Of a DNA stretch of 64,000 nucleotides, positions 9,991-23,020 are shown piece after piece. The position numbers and the translations under genes were made by a program. Origin of the DNA: Streptococcus toyakuensis (lineage in GTDB: Bacteria; Bacillota; Bacilli; Lactobacillales; Streptococcaceae); the NCBI RefSeq assembly GCF_024346585.1, contig NZ_AP024523.1, forward strand, positions 62,001 to 126,000, written 5' to 3'. The notes beneath the pieces were generated by a model. The model saw nothing but the letters and a program-made list of their open reading frames with translations. It did not search any database and was not told where the DNA came from. Numbering within the stretch: position 1 is the stretch's first letter; each line of letters begins with the position of its first letter.

Positions 9991-10308
9991 ATATATGTAA
10001 ATATTTATTCCCATATAAAATAATAAGAAAGGATGTCAGGTTTCATTATTGGAGTTCTAACATCCCATCTTTAATAAATAGAAAAGAAAGGAAAATGAGT
10101 ACTCGTATTCACAAAAACTGAATTGGGCTACGGACTTCCTTAAAATTTAAACTAGAAAAATGAAAACAAGAAAGGGAAGGACTCCAGGTTCCGTAAATTT
10201 GAACCCGGACGGAAAGCTTGGAATTTAGATACCCCGCCTTGGATGTAAACATCCTGCGTTGGGTTCCTAAAATTCAGTCGCTTTCTGGTCGTCCTTGGTA
10301 TCATAAAC
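9991..10308 (+). other. purB upstream region with a short leader ORF
   Basis: 318 bp with no real gene. It contains a strong ribosome-binding site (agaaaggaa) before an eight-codon ORF, MSTRIHKN, at 10095-10121. After it come two degenerate copies of a segment like ggacttccttaaaattt / aggttccgtaaatttga (about 10132-10150 and 10187-10206). No clear Shine-Dalgarno precedes the purB ATG at 10309, which is odd for a core gene. I see no T-box or known purine riboswitch core. Confidence 0.35.
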
Positions 10309-11607
10309 ATGATCGACCGTTACTCTCGCCCTGAGATGGCGAACATTTGGAGTGAAGAAAATAAATACCGTGCTTGGCTTGAGGTGGAAATCTTGGCTGA
10401 CGAGGCATGGGCTGAGTTGGGGGAAATCCCTAAGGAAGATGTGGCTTTGATCCGCGAGAAGGCGGACTTTGACATCGACCGTATTTTGGAAATCGAGCAG
10501 GAGACGCGTCATGATGTGGTTGCTTTCACGCGTGCGGTTTCTGAGACTCTTGGTGAAGAGCGTAAGTGGGTTCACTATGGCTTGACATCAACTGATGTGG
10601 TGGATACGGCTTACGGTTACCTCTACAAGCAGGCCAACGACATCATTCGTCGTGACCTTGAAAATTTCACCAACATCATCGCTGATAAGGCTAAGGAGCA
10701 CAAGTTTACTATCATGATGGGTCGTACCCACGGTGTGCACGCTGAACCTACAACCTTTGGTCTGAAATTGGCGACTTGGTATAGCGAAATGAAGCGCAAC
10801 ATCGAGCGTTTCGAGCATGCGGCTGCTGGTGTGGAAGCTGGTAAGATTTCTGGTGCGGTTGGTAACTTTGCCAACATCCCACCATTCGTAGAGCAATACG
10901 TCTGCGATAAATTGGGTATCCGTGCCCAAGAAATCTCTACACAGGTCCTTCCTCGTGACCTTCACGCCGAGTACTTTGCGGTTCTTGCTAGCATCGCAAC
11001 TTCTATCGAGCGTATGGCGACTGAAATCCGTGGTCTGCAAAAATCAGAACAACGAGAAGTAGAAGAATTCTTTGCCAAAGGGCAAAAAGGGTCTTCAGCA
11101 ATGCCTCACAAACGCAATCCTATCGGTTCTGAGAACATGACAGGTCTTGCGCGTGTTATCCGTGGTCATATGATTACAGCCTATGAAAACGTCGCTCTCT
11201 GGCACGAACGTGATATCTCTCACTCATCAGCTGAGCGCATTATCACACCAGATACGACTATCTTGATTGACTACATGCTCAACCGTTTTGGAAATATTGT
11301 CAAGAATTTGACAGTCTTCCCAGAAAATATGATCCGCAACATGAACTCAACTTTCGGTTTGATTTTCAGCCAACGTGCTATGTTGACCTTGATTGAAAAA
11401 GGAATGACCCGTGAGCAAGCCTATGACTTGGTGCAACCAAAAACGGCCTACTCTTGGGACAACCAAGTAGATTTTAAACCGCTTCTTGAGGCAGATCCAG
11501 AGGTGACATCACGACTCACACAAGAAGAAATCGATGAAATATTCAACCCTTTTTATTACACTAAACGAGTGGACGATATCTTTGAACGTCTTGGACTAGG
11601 TTACTAA
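10309..11607 (+). CDS. purB: adenylosuccinate lyase PurB
   Basis: Cleaves SAICAR to AICAR and adenylosuccinate to AMP, so it serves both IMP and AMP synthesis. 432 residues, the usual length. N-terminus [20 protein letters not shown] and the fumarase/aspartase superfamily signature [14 protein letters not shown] are present, as are [11 protein letters not shown] and [10 protein letters not shown] with the catalytic His. No good ribosome-binding site is visible before ATG 10309, but no better start exists downstream. Ends at a bidirectional terminator shared with strH. Confidence 0.97.
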   Translation: MIDRYSRPEMANIWSEENKYRAWLEVEILADEAWAELGEIPKEDVALIREKADFDIDRILEIEQETRHDVVAFTRAVSETLGEERKWVHYGLTSTDVVDTAYGYLYKQANDIIRRDLENFTNIIADKAKEHKFTIMMGRTHGVHAEPTTFGLKLATWYSEMKRNIERFEHAAAGVEAGKISGAVGNFANIPPFVEQYVCDKLGIRAQEISTQVLPRDLHAEYFAVLASIATSIERMATEIRGLQKSEQREVEEFFAKGQKGSSAMPHKRNPIGSENMTGLARVIRGHMITAYENVALWHERDISHSSAERIITPDTTILIDYMLNRFGNIVKNLTVFPENMIRNMNSTFGLIFSQRAMLTLIEKGMTREQAYDLVQPKTAYSWDNQVDFKPLLEADPEVTSRLTQEEIDEIFNPFYYTKRVDDIFERLGLGY

Positions 11608-11625
11608 TTCACAAATATTGAATAT

Positions 11626-11654
11626 AAAAAGCGAGATTTTCATCTCGCTTTTTT
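11626..11654. terminator. bidirectional terminator between purB and strH
   Basis: aaaagcgagat ... atctcgctttttt forms an 11-bp stem with an A-run on one side and a T-run on the other, so it can end transcription of purB from the left and of strH from the right. Confidence 0.9.
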
Positions 11655-11694
11655 GACTCCTTTTCTATCAGAATCTTCTTTATGAGTATTGATA

Positions 11695-15741
<4,047 letters not shown>

Positions 15742-15903
15742 TTATTTCTTATATTAATAAGAGTCAAGAGGAGATGATAAAAAACTATAATAAGTATAAA
15801 AAAATATAAAATTTAAACTTAAGATTTTAGATTGGTCGGAAAAGATACATATATATCTAGTAGAATCTTTTTGGTTCTATTTCTATAAAATATTCCACAA
15901 ATT

Positions 15904-15953
15904 ATAGAATCTTCCAAAAATAGGTAAGCGCTACCTTTTTGGTGTGGTATAAT
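15904..15953. promoter_or_regulatory. palindrome and extended -10 promoter between bgaR and strH
   Basis: aggtaagcgctacct (15922-15936) is a near-perfect palindrome inside a longer inverted repeat, CCAAAAA (ta) GGTA-agcgc-TACC TTTTTGG (15914-15942). Next to it TGG TATAAT (15945-15953) is a perfect extended -10 that points rightwards into the 3' end of the regulator gene, i.e. antisense. The palindrome may be an operator (for example for BgaR), a cre-like site, or the stem of a terminator. Confidence 0.35.
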
Positions 15954-15960
15954 AAGCATA

Positions 15961-15985
15961 GAAAAAGCCCAAGCGTTTAGGCTCA
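15961..15985 (-). terminator. terminator of bgaR
   Basis: On the minus strand AGCCTAAACGCTTGGGCT forms a stem (AGCC(T)AA / TTGGGCT) directly followed by a T-run, just after the bgaR stop. Confidence 0.7.
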
Positions 15986-15995
15986 GGTTTTCTTC

Positions 15996-16712
15996 TTAGT
16001 GATCACGGTCACATGAAATGAATTTGATTTTGTAGTAATCTGCTCGTTTATATGTTTCGCTGTATGCGAGAACTTGACCAGTAGACTCTAGTTTAGTAGT
16101 CTTGGTTTGTAAAACGGTTGGGAATTGTTCATCGACTCCGAGGACCGAAGCCGCATGTTCTGGAGTTGGAAATGCTATTTCATTGATTTCTTCAAAATGT
16201 TCATCATTCATGTGGATGTGATAATCCAATTTGAAACGGTTATAGATAGAGCTATAATATTCAAGATTTGGATAATTTGCGTTGATGTATTGTTCTGGAA
16301 TGTAAGATGTATGGTAGATGTACACAACACCACCTGTTTCGCGTACGCGTTCAATCTTGTAGTAGAACTGATCTCCACGTAGTCCAAGTTTTTCTAAGTA
16401 GCTTAGTTTATTTCCACGCTCAATAGAAAGGACGGTAACTTTATCATCTTTAGTTTCAAAAACTTCTACATCTGAAAACTCTACGAGTTTGTGTTTGCGT
16501 GCGCGTGAAACGAATGTACCCTTTCCTTGTTGACGGACAATATAGCCATCCTTGGCAAGGTCGTTTAAGGCGCGGACAACTGTGATAGAACTCACATCAT
16601 ACATTGCAATCAATTCAGCTTCAGTGTAGAATTTATCTCCACTGGCAAATTGACCAGAAATGATTTTGTTCTTTAACTCATCTTTAATATATTGATACTT
16701 TGGAATTGCCAT
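15996..16712 (-). CDS. bgaR: GntR/HutC-family regulator BgaR
   Basis: A 238-residue GntR-family repressor: N-terminal winged helix (MAIPKYQYIKDELKNKI ... DVSSITVVRALNDLAKDG, recognition helix) and a C-terminal UTRA ligand-binding domain (about 85-238). The position next to bgaC and the sugar PTS matches the known regulator BgaR. The start is ATG 16712, with gaggtgaaaac as ribosome-binding site; the open frame reaches 14 codons further upstream (GTG-like start at 16754) but without a site. Divergent from bgaC, sharing a 319-bp intergenic region. UTRA domains usually bind sugar phosphates, so the inducer is probably a galacto- or hexosamine phosphate from the PTS (inference). Confidence 0.9.
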   Translation of the reverse strand: MAIPKYQYIKDELKNKIISGQFASGDKFYTEAELIAMYDVSSITVVRALNDLAKDGYIVRQQGKGTFVSRARKHKLVEFSDVEVFETKDDKVTVLSIERGNKLSYLEKLGLRGDQFYYKIERVRETGGVVYIYHTSYIPEQYINANYPNLEYYSSIYNRFKLDYHIHMNDEHFEEINEIAFPTPEHAASVLGVDEQFPTVLQTKTTKLESTGQVLAYSETYKRADYYKIKFISCDRDH

Positions 16713-16951
16713 GTTTTCACCTCGATTTTCCTTCTCAGTTAAAGATTTTACCATAAAACTGGAAAGAATAGTAGCCTTTTGAATAAAAAAATTAGAATAA
16801 TAGGCTATAAGGTTAATTTACATAGGAATAAATAGAAAAACCTACATTTTTATACATGGTGCTAAAATGTTGTTATGACTATAGATTACAAGATTTTTAT
16901 AAGTTTTTTGTGTAAAATTTAGTGAAAAATGAAAAAAATTGTGAAAACCTA

Positions 16952-17009
16952 TTGACAAATGTAAGATATTGAGATATATTTACTATATCAACAAATGAAA
17001 GCGTAAACT
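16952..17009 (+). promoter_or_regulatory. bgaC promoter with overlapping cre site
   Basis: TTGACA (16952-16957), a 17-bp spacer and TATATT (16975-16980) form a good sigma-A promoter. tgaaagcgtaaact (16996-17009) just downstream matches the cre consensus and would act as a roadblock or repressor site for CcpA. The BgaR operator is probably nearby but I cannot point to it. Confidence 0.75.
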
Positions 17010-17031
17010 TTAGTTGTCAGAAGGTAAGAAT

Positions 17032-18819
17032 ATGACACGATTTGAGATACGGGATGATGTTTATCTCGATGGAAAATCATTTAAGATTTTATCTGGCGCC
17101 ATTCATTATTTTAGGGTTCCTCCAGAAGATTGGTATCATTCGCTCTATAACTTGAAGGCTCTTGGTTTTAATACAGTAGAGACTTATGTGGCCTGGAATT
17201 TACACGAGCCTCGTGAGGGTGAGTTTCACTTTGAAGGAGCTCTGGATTTGGAGCGATTTCTCCAAACGGCACAAGATTTGGGTCTCTACGCTATCGTTCG
17301 TCCGTCTCCCTTTATCTGTGCGGAATGGGAATTCGGTGGCTTACCAGCTTGGCTCTTAACCAAAGATATGAGAATCCGCTCATCCGATCCAGCCTATATT
17401 GAAGCTGTGGGTCGCTATTATGACCAACTCTTGTCACGATTGGTTCCACATTTGTTGGACAATGGTGGCAATATCCTCATGATGCAGGTTGAAAATGAGT
17501 ATGGTTCTTATGGAGAAGATAAGGCTTATCTGAGAGCAATTCGACAGTTGATGGAAGAGCGTGGCGTAACCTGTCCTCTCTTTACATCAGATGGTCCATG
17601 GAGAGCTACTCTGAAAGCTGGAACCTTAATCGAAGATGACCTCTTTGTAACAGGAAACTTTGGTTCTAAAGCTCCGTACAACTTTTCACAGATGCAGGAA
17701 TTCTTTGATGAATATGGCAAGAAATGGCCGCTCATGTGTATGGAGTTCTGGGATGGCTGGTTCAATCGTTGGAAAGAGCCGATTATCACACGGGATCCGA
17801 AAGAGTTGGCAGATGCAGTTCGAGAGGTTTTGGAACAAGGCTCTATCAATCTCTACATGTTCCATGGTGGTACAAACTTTGGCTTCATGAATGGTTGCTC
17901 AGCTCGAGGGACTTTGGACCTGCCACAAGTTACATCTTATGATTACGATGCCCTTCTAGATGAGGAAGGAAATCCAACTGCCAAATATCTGGCAGTCAAG
18001 AAGATGATGGCAACACATTTTCCAGAGTATTCGCAGTTGGAACCACTCTACAAAGAGAGTATGGAGTTGGATGCTATTCCACTAGTTGAAAAAGTTTCCT
18101 TGTTTGAAACCTTGGATAGTTTGTCTAGTCCTGTAGAAAGCCTTTATCCTAAAAAGATGGAGGAGTTGGGACAAAGTTATGGCTACCTACTCTATCGAAC
18201 AGAAATAAACTGGGATGCAGAAGAAGAAAGACTTCGTATCATTGATGGTCGAGATAGGGCTCAGCTTTATGTCGATGGTCAGTGGGTCGAAACCCAATAT
18301 CAGACAGAGATTGGGGAAGATATTTTTTATCAAGGCGAAAAGAAAGCGCTATCTAGACTAGATATCTTGGTAGAAAATATGGGGCGTGTCAACTATGGAC
18401 ACAAGTTCTTAGCAGATACGCAACGTAAGGGAATTCGGACAGGGGTTTGTAAGGATTTGCACTTCTTACTAAACTGGAAACACTATCCACTTCCTCTAGA
18501 CAATCCTGAGAAAATTGATTTTTCAAAAGGATGGACAGAAGGACAACCAGCCTTTTACGCTTATGATTTTACAATCGAAGCGCCAAAAGATACTTACCTA
18601 GACTTGTCTGAGTTTGGTAAGGGAGTTGCCTTTGTCAATGGGCAGAATCTAGGACGTTTTTGGAACGTCGGCCCGACCCTCTCGCTTTATATCCCTCATA
18701 GCTATCTCAAGGAAGGTGATAACCGCATCATTATCTTTGAGACAGAGGGTGAATATAAAGAAGAGATTCATTTAACTCGTAAACCTACACTAAAACATAT
18801 AAAGGGGGAAAATTTATGA
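17032..18819 (+). CDS. bgaC: beta-galactosidase BgaC (GH35)
   Basis: GH35 beta-galactosidase, 595 residues, the known length of pneumococcal BgaC, which cleaves terminal Gal beta-1,3-GlcNAc. The open frame extends to a TTG at 17014, but ATG 17032 with gaaggtaag is the better start and gives MTRFEIRDDVYLDGKSFKIL. Motifs: GAIHYFRVPPEDWYHSL, the acid/base glutamate in MMQVENEYGSYG and the nucleophile region MCMEFWDGWFNRW. No signal peptide, in line with reports that BgaC lacks a classical one. Its last codons overlap the PTS IIB start (ATGA), so it is the first gene of the operon with the PTS, agaS and galM. Confidence 0.96.
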   Translation: MTRFEIRDDVYLDGKSFKILSGAIHYFRVPPEDWYHSLYNLKALGFNTVETYVAWNLHEPREGEFHFEGALDLERFLQTAQDLGLYAIVRPSPFICAEWEFGGLPAWLLTKDMRIRSSDPAYIEAVGRYYDQLLSRLVPHLLDNGGNILMMQVENEYGSYGEDKAYLRAIRQLMEERGVTCPLFTSDGPWRATLKAGTLIEDDLFVTGNFGSKAPYNFSQMQEFFDEYGKKWPLMCMEFWDGWFNRWKEPIITRDPKELADAVREVLEQGSINLYMFHGGTNFGFMNGCSARGTLDLPQVTSYDYDALLDEEGNPTAKYLAVKKMMATHFPEYSQLEPLYKESMELDAIPLVEKVSLFETLDSLSSPVESLYPKKMEELGQSYGYLLYRTEINWDAEEERLRIIDGRDRAQLYVDGQWVETQYQTEIGEDIFYQGEKKALSRLDILVENMGRVNYGHKFLADTQRKGIRTGVCKDLHFLLNWKHYPLPLDNPEKIDFSKGWTEGQPAFYAYDFTIEAPKDTYLDLSEFGKGVAFVNGQNLGRFWNVGPTLSLYIPHSYLKEGDNRIIIFETEGEYKEEIHLTRKPTLKHIKGENL

Positions 18820-19292
18820 CAATTGTAGGATGCCGTATCGATGGACGTTTGATCCACGGACAAGTAGCCAATCTTTGGGCAGGGAAACTAAATGTTTCAC
18901 GTATTATGGTTGTAGACGACGAAGTTGTCAACAATGACGTTGAAAAGAGTGGTTTGAAACTTGCGACACCACCAGGTGTGAAATTGAGTATTTTGCCAAT
19001 TGAAAAAGCGGCAGCCAATATTCTTGCTGGAAAATATGATAGCCAACGTCTCTTTATCGTGGCTCGTAAACCAGACCGCTTCCTTGGTTTGGTTGAAGCA
19101 GGTGTACCAATTGAAACCCTTAATGTTGGGAATATGTCTCAAACACCAGAAACTCGCCCCGTCACACGTTCTATCAACGTAGTAGACAAGGATGTGGAAG
19201 ACTTCCACAAATTGGCAGAAAAAGGTGTTAAACTTACTGCTCAAATGGTTCCAAATGATCCAATTTCAGACTTTTTGAGCTTATTAAAATAG
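18816..19292 (+). CDS. mannose-family PTS IIB component
   Basis: 158 residues. PTS sorbose/mannose-type IIB: the phosphorylated histidine is visible in RIDGRLIHGQV (His14). It passes phosphate from IIA to the incoming sugar bound by IIC/IID. Starts inside the bgaC stop (ATGA) with gggggaaaattt as ribosome-binding site. The neighbours BgaC, AgaS and GalM indicate uptake of galactose-type sugars or N-acetylgalactosamine/galactosyl hexosamines released from host glycans; the exact substrate cannot be read from the sequence. Confidence 0.95.
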   Translation: MTIVGCRIDGRLIHGQVANLWAGKLNVSRIMVVDDEVVNNDVEKSGLKLATPPGVKLSILPIEKAAANILAGKYDSQRLFIVARKPDRFLGLVEAGVPIETLNVGNMSQTPETRPVTRSINVVDKDVEDFHKLAEKGVKLTAQMVPNDPISDFLSLLK

Positions 19293-19318
19293 GAAAAAAT
19301 TTTTAGGAGGTCATTGTT

Positions 19319-20224
19319 ATGATACAATGGTGGCAAATTTTACTTCTCACTTTGTACTCAGCTTATCAAATCTGTGATGAGTTGACGATCGTTTCATCTG
19401 CAGGTTCCCCTGTATTTGCTGGTTTCATTACTGGTTTAATCATGGGAGATGTGACTACTGGTCTGCTTATCGGTGGTAACTTGCAACTGTTCGTTCTTGG
19501 GGTTGGTACCTTCGGTGGTGCTTCTCGTATCGACGCAACTTCTGGTGCGGTTCTTGCGACAGCCTTCTCTGTTTCACAAGGAATTGATGCATCACTGGCG
19601 ATTACAACAATCGCTGTGCCAGTAGCAGCTCTCTTGACTTACTTCGACGTTCTTGGACGTATGACAACTACTTTCTTCGCTCACCGTGTGGATGCTGCAA
19701 TCGAACGCTTTGACTATAAAGGTATTGAACGCAACTACTTGCTTGGTGCGATTCCTTGGGCTCTATCTCGTGCCCTTCCAGTCTTCTTTGCCCTTGCTTT
19801 TGGTGGTGCCTTCGTACAATCAGTGGTAGACTTCGTTGAAGCCTACAAATGGGTTGCAGATGGCTTGACACTTGCAGGACGTATGCTTCCAGGTCTTGGA
19901 TTTGCAATCTTGCTTCGTTACCTTCCAGTTAAACGTAACCTTCACTACCTTGCTATGGGATTTGGTTTGACAGCTATGTTGACTGTTCTTTACTCATATG
20001 TAACAGGTCTTGGTGGCGCTGTTGCAGGTATTATCGGTACTCTACCTAAAGATGTTGCTGAAAAAATTGGTTTCGTGAACAACTTCAAAGGATTGTCTAT
20101 GATTGGTATCTCTATCGTAGGTATCTTCCTTGCAGTGCTTCACTTCAAAAATAGCCAAAAAGTAGCTGTAGCAGCACCTTCTACACCATCAGAAAGTGGG
20201 GAAATCGAAGATGACGAATTCTAA
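19319..20224 (+). CDS. mannose-family PTS IIC component
   Basis: 301 residues, polytopic membrane protein of the EII-Sor/Man IIC family. The N-terminus reads MIQWWQILLLTLYSAYQICD, followed by GFITGLIMGDVTTGLLIGGN and GVGTFGGASRIDATSGAVLA, the typical sugar-binding and loop regions. Start follows taggaggtcattgtt. The 3' end overlaps IID by 14 bp, as is common for this complex. Forms the translocation channel with IID. Confidence 0.95.
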   Translation: MIQWWQILLLTLYSAYQICDELTIVSSAGSPVFAGFITGLIMGDVTTGLLIGGNLQLFVLGVGTFGGASRIDATSGAVLATAFSVSQGIDASLAITTIAVPVAALLTYFDVLGRMTTTFFAHRVDAAIERFDYKGIERNYLLGAIPWALSRALPVFFALAFGGAFVQSVVDFVEAYKWVADGLTLAGRMLPGLGFAILLRYLPVKRNLHYLAMGFGLTAMLTVLYSYVTGLGGAVAGIIGTLPKDVAEKIGFVNNFKGLSMIGISIVGIFLAVLHFKNSQKVAVAAPSTPSESGEIEDDEF

Positions 20225-21032
20225 TTACAAACTTACAAAAGAAGATTTTAACCAAATCAACAAACGTAGCTTGTTTACTTTCCAATTAGGTTGGAACTAC
20301 GAACGTATGCAAGCTTCTGGTTACCTTTACATGATCTTGCCTCAATTGCGTAAAATGTATGGGGATGGAACTCCTGAATTGAAAGAAATGATGAAAGTTC
20401 ATACTCAATTCTTCAATACTTCACCATTCTTCCACACCATTATCGCTGGTTTTGACCTTGCCATGGAAGAAAAAGATGGTGTAGGTTCAAAAGATGCCGT
20501 TAATGGTATCAAGACAGGTTTGATGGGACCATTCGCTCCTCTTGGAGATACAATCTTTGGTTCACTTGTACCTGCTATCATGGGATCTATCGCAGCAACT
20601 ATGGCTATCGGTGGTCAACCTTGGGGTATCTTCCTTTGGATTGCAGTTGCAGTAGCGTATGATATCTTCCGTTGGAAACAGTTGGAATTTGCCTACAAAG
20701 AAGGGGTTAACCTTATCAACAACATGCAAAGTACCTTGACAGCTTTGATTGACGCTGCATCTGTACTTGGTGTCTTCATGATGGGTGCTCTTGTAGCAAC
20801 AATGATCAACTTTGAAATTTCTTACAAATGGGCAATCGGTGAGAAGATGATTGACTTCCAAGACATCTTGAACCAAATCTTCCCACGCTTGCTTCCAGCA
20901 ATCTTTACTGCCTTTATCTTCTGGTTGCTTGGTAAGAAAGGTATGAACTCTACTAAAGCTATCGGTATTATTATCGTACTTGCTTTGGCTCTTTCTGCCT
21001 TTGGTAAATTTGTACTTGGAATGGGCGCATAA
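20211..21032 (+). CDS. mannose-family PTS IID component
   Basis: 273 residues. EII-Man IID family, seen in KLTKEDFNQINKRSLFTFQ, LGWNYERMQASGYLYMILPQ, GIKTGLMGPFAPLGDTIFGS and hydrophobic C-terminal helices. ATG 20211 is preferred over the GTG at 20196: gtgggga is placed as its ribosome-binding site inside the IIC gene. Partner of IIC in the membrane. Confidence 0.94.
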   Translation: MTNSNYKLTKEDFNQINKRSLFTFQLGWNYERMQASGYLYMILPQLRKMYGDGTPELKEMMKVHTQFFNTSPFFHTIIAGFDLAMEEKDGVGSKDAVNGIKTGLMGPFAPLGDTIFGSLVPAIMGSIAATMAIGGQPWGIFLWIAVAVAYDIFRWKQLEFAYKEGVNLINNMQSTLTALIDAASVLGVFMMGALVATMINFEISYKWAIGEKMIDFQDILNQIFPRLLPAIFTAFIFWLLGKKGMNSTKAIGIIIVLALALSAFGKFVLGMGA

Positions 21033-21035
21033 TTT

Positions 21036-21440
21036 ATGACGCAATCATTAATTTTGGTGAGCCATGGTCGCTTCTGTGAGGAGCTTAAAGGTAGCACAGA
21101 AATGATCATGGGCCCACAAGACAACATTTACACAGTAGCTCTTCTTCCAGAAGATGGCCCAGAAGACTTTACTGCAAAATTTGAAGCTGCTATTGAAGGA
21201 TTAGATGATTTCCTAGTCTTTGCGGATCTTCTCGGTGGGACACCATGTAATGTGGTAAGCCGTTTGATCATGGAAGGTCGTGACATCGAACTTTATGCTG
21301 GGATGAATCTTCCAATGGTGATTGAATTTATCAATGCGAGCCTTACAGGCGCAGATGCGGATTATAAGAACCGTGCTGCAGAAAGCATTGTGAAAGTCAA
21401 TGACCTGTTAGCGGGCTTCGATGATGACGAAGATGAATAA
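21036..21440 (+). CDS. mannose-family PTS IIA component
   Basis: 134 residues, cytoplasmic IIA of the mannose family. The phospho-accepting histidine is His10 in SLILVSHGRFCEEL, and the LLGGTPCN motif follows (VFADLLGGTPCNVVSRL). It receives phosphate from HPr. It follows IID by 3 bp without a strong ribosome-binding site and ends directly at a BOX element in the operon. Confidence 0.94.
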   Translation: MTQSLILVSHGRFCEELKGSTEMIMGPQDNIYTVALLPEDGPEDFTAKFEAAIEGLDDFLVFADLLGGTPCNVVSRLIMEGRDIELYAGMNLPMVIEFINASLTGADADYKNRAAESIVKVNDLLAGFDDDEDE

Positions 21441-21637
21441 TACTCTTCGAAAATCTCTTTAAACCATACTAGTGTCGCCTTGCCGTAGGTATATGTTACT
21501 GACTTCGTCAGTTCTATCTGAAACCTCAAAACAGTGTTTTGAGCTGACTTCGTCAGTTCTATCTACAACCTCAAAGCAGTGCTTTGAGCAGCCTGCGGCT
21601 AGTTTCCTAGTTTGCTCTTTGATTTTCATTGAGTATA
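21440..21637 (-). repeat. BOX element (A1 B2 C1)
   Basis: Reverse-oriented BOX: boxC (tactcttcgaaaatctc...), two boxB units around ctgacttcgtcagttctatct, and boxA ending tttgattttcattgagtat. It separates the PTS IIA gene from agaS; a strong hairpin catgggaatgggg/cccattcccatg follows at 21684-21715, before agaS. Confidence 0.93.
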
Positions 21638-21737
21638 CGATGTGACAACGTGAAAATCGTTAGAGCATTTTATATAGAATATACATGGGAATGGGGCTTA
21701 CTCCCATTCCCATGTTTAATAGAAAAAGAGGAATTCA

Positions 21738-22904
21738 ATGCTACATTATACAAAAGAAGACTTGCTCGAATTGGGTGCAGAAATCACTACACGTGAAATT
21801 TACCAACAGCCTGATGTATGGAAAGAAGCTTTTGAATCTTATCAAGCAAAACGTGAAGAAATTGCAGCCTTCCTGCAAGGGATTGCGGATAAACATGACT
21901 ATATCAAGGTTATCTTGACAGGTGCGGGGACTTCTGCTTATGTGGGAGATACCTTGGTACCTTACTTTAAGGAAGTCTATGACGAACGTAAATGGAATTT
22001 CAATGCTATTGCGACAACAGATATCGTTGCCAATCCAGAAACCTATTTGAAAAAAGATGTGGCGACTGTCCTTGTATCTTTTGCTCGTAGTGGGAACTCG
22101 CCTGAAAGTGTGGCGACTGTTGATTTGGCCAAAGCCTTGGTGAATGAGCTTTATCAAGTGACGATTACTTGCGCAGCAGATGGTAAATTGGCTCTTCAAG
22201 CCCATGGCGATGACCGCAATCTTTTGCTTTTGCAACCAGCTGCCTCTAATGACGCTGGATTTGCCATGACTTCTAGCTTTACGTCTATGATGTTGACAGC
22301 TCTCTTGGTCTTTGATCCTACAGAATTTGCTGTTAAAGCTGAACGTTTTGAAGTTGTATCTAGTCTTGCCCGTAAAGTTCTAGACAATGCAGAAGATGTC
22401 AAAGAACTTGTTGATTTAGACTTTAACCGTGTCATCTATCTAGGTGCTGGTCCTTTCTTTGGTCTTGCTCATGAAGCTCAGCTCAAGATTTTGGAACTAA
22501 CTGCTGGTCAAGTTGCGACTATGTATGAAAGCCCAGTCGGCTTCCGTCACGGTCCAAAATCTCTTATCAACGAAGATACAGTTGTTTTGGTCTTTGGTAC
22601 AACAACAGACTACACTCGCAAGTACGACTTGGACTTGGTTCGTGAAGTTGCTGGTGATCACATTGCTCGCCGTGTTGTGCTTTTGAGTGATCAAGCCTTT
22701 GGTCTTGAAAATGTCAAAGAAGTGGCCCTTGGTTGTGGCGGTGTCTTGAATGATATTTACCGTGTCTTCCCTTACATCGTTTATGCCCAACTCTTTGCCC
22801 TATTGACTTCACTCAAGGTAGAAAATAAACCAGATACACCGTCTCCTACAGGTACCGTAAACCGTGTGGTACAAGGTGTTATCATCCACGAATATCAAAA
22901 GTGA
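21738..22904 (+). CDS. agaS: AgaS-type sugar-phosphate isomerase/deaminase
   Basis: 388 residues, two SIS domains, AgaS/GlmS-like family, which isomerises or deaminates hexosamine/ketose phosphates such as galactosamine-6-phosphate. Motifs: VILTGAGTSAYVGDTL and FARSGNSPESVATVD (first SIS), IYLGAGPFFGLAHEAQLK and ESPVGFRHGPKSLI (second SIS). Start ATG 21738 after aaaagaggaattca. The preceding 100 bp hold a perfect 13-bp hairpin. Position after the PTS suggests it processes the imported sugar phosphate. Confidence 0.94.
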   Translation: MLHYTKEDLLELGAEITTREIYQQPDVWKEAFESYQAKREEIAAFLQGIADKHDYIKVILTGAGTSAYVGDTLVPYFKEVYDERKWNFNAIATTDIVANPETYLKKDVATVLVSFARSGNSPESVATVDLAKALVNELYQVTITCAADGKLALQAHGDDRNLLLLQPAASNDAGFAMTSSFTSMMLTALLVFDPTEFAVKAERFEVVSSLARKVLDNAEDVKELVDLDFNRVIYLGAGPFFGLAHEAQLKILELTAGQVATMYESPVGFRHGPKSLINEDTVVLVFGTTTDYTRKYDLDLVREVAGDHIARRVVLLSDQAFGLENVKEVALGCGGVLNDIYRVFPYIVYAQLFALLTSLKVENKPDTPSPTGTVNRVVQGVIIHEYQK

Positions 22905-23020
22905 TACTGCGTTTATAGATTCTTGATAAAGGGGTTTGTAAATCATACAAGTAAACCATAGATTGTCAATTCGCTTTCTATGGTTTGTTTGATTGAGAGA
23001 AATAGTAAAAGGAGAACAGA

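Noticed and set aside
9991..10308. T-box or purine riboswitch upstream of purB
   Set aside because: No T-box core and no purine-riboswitch-like junction could be found by eye.
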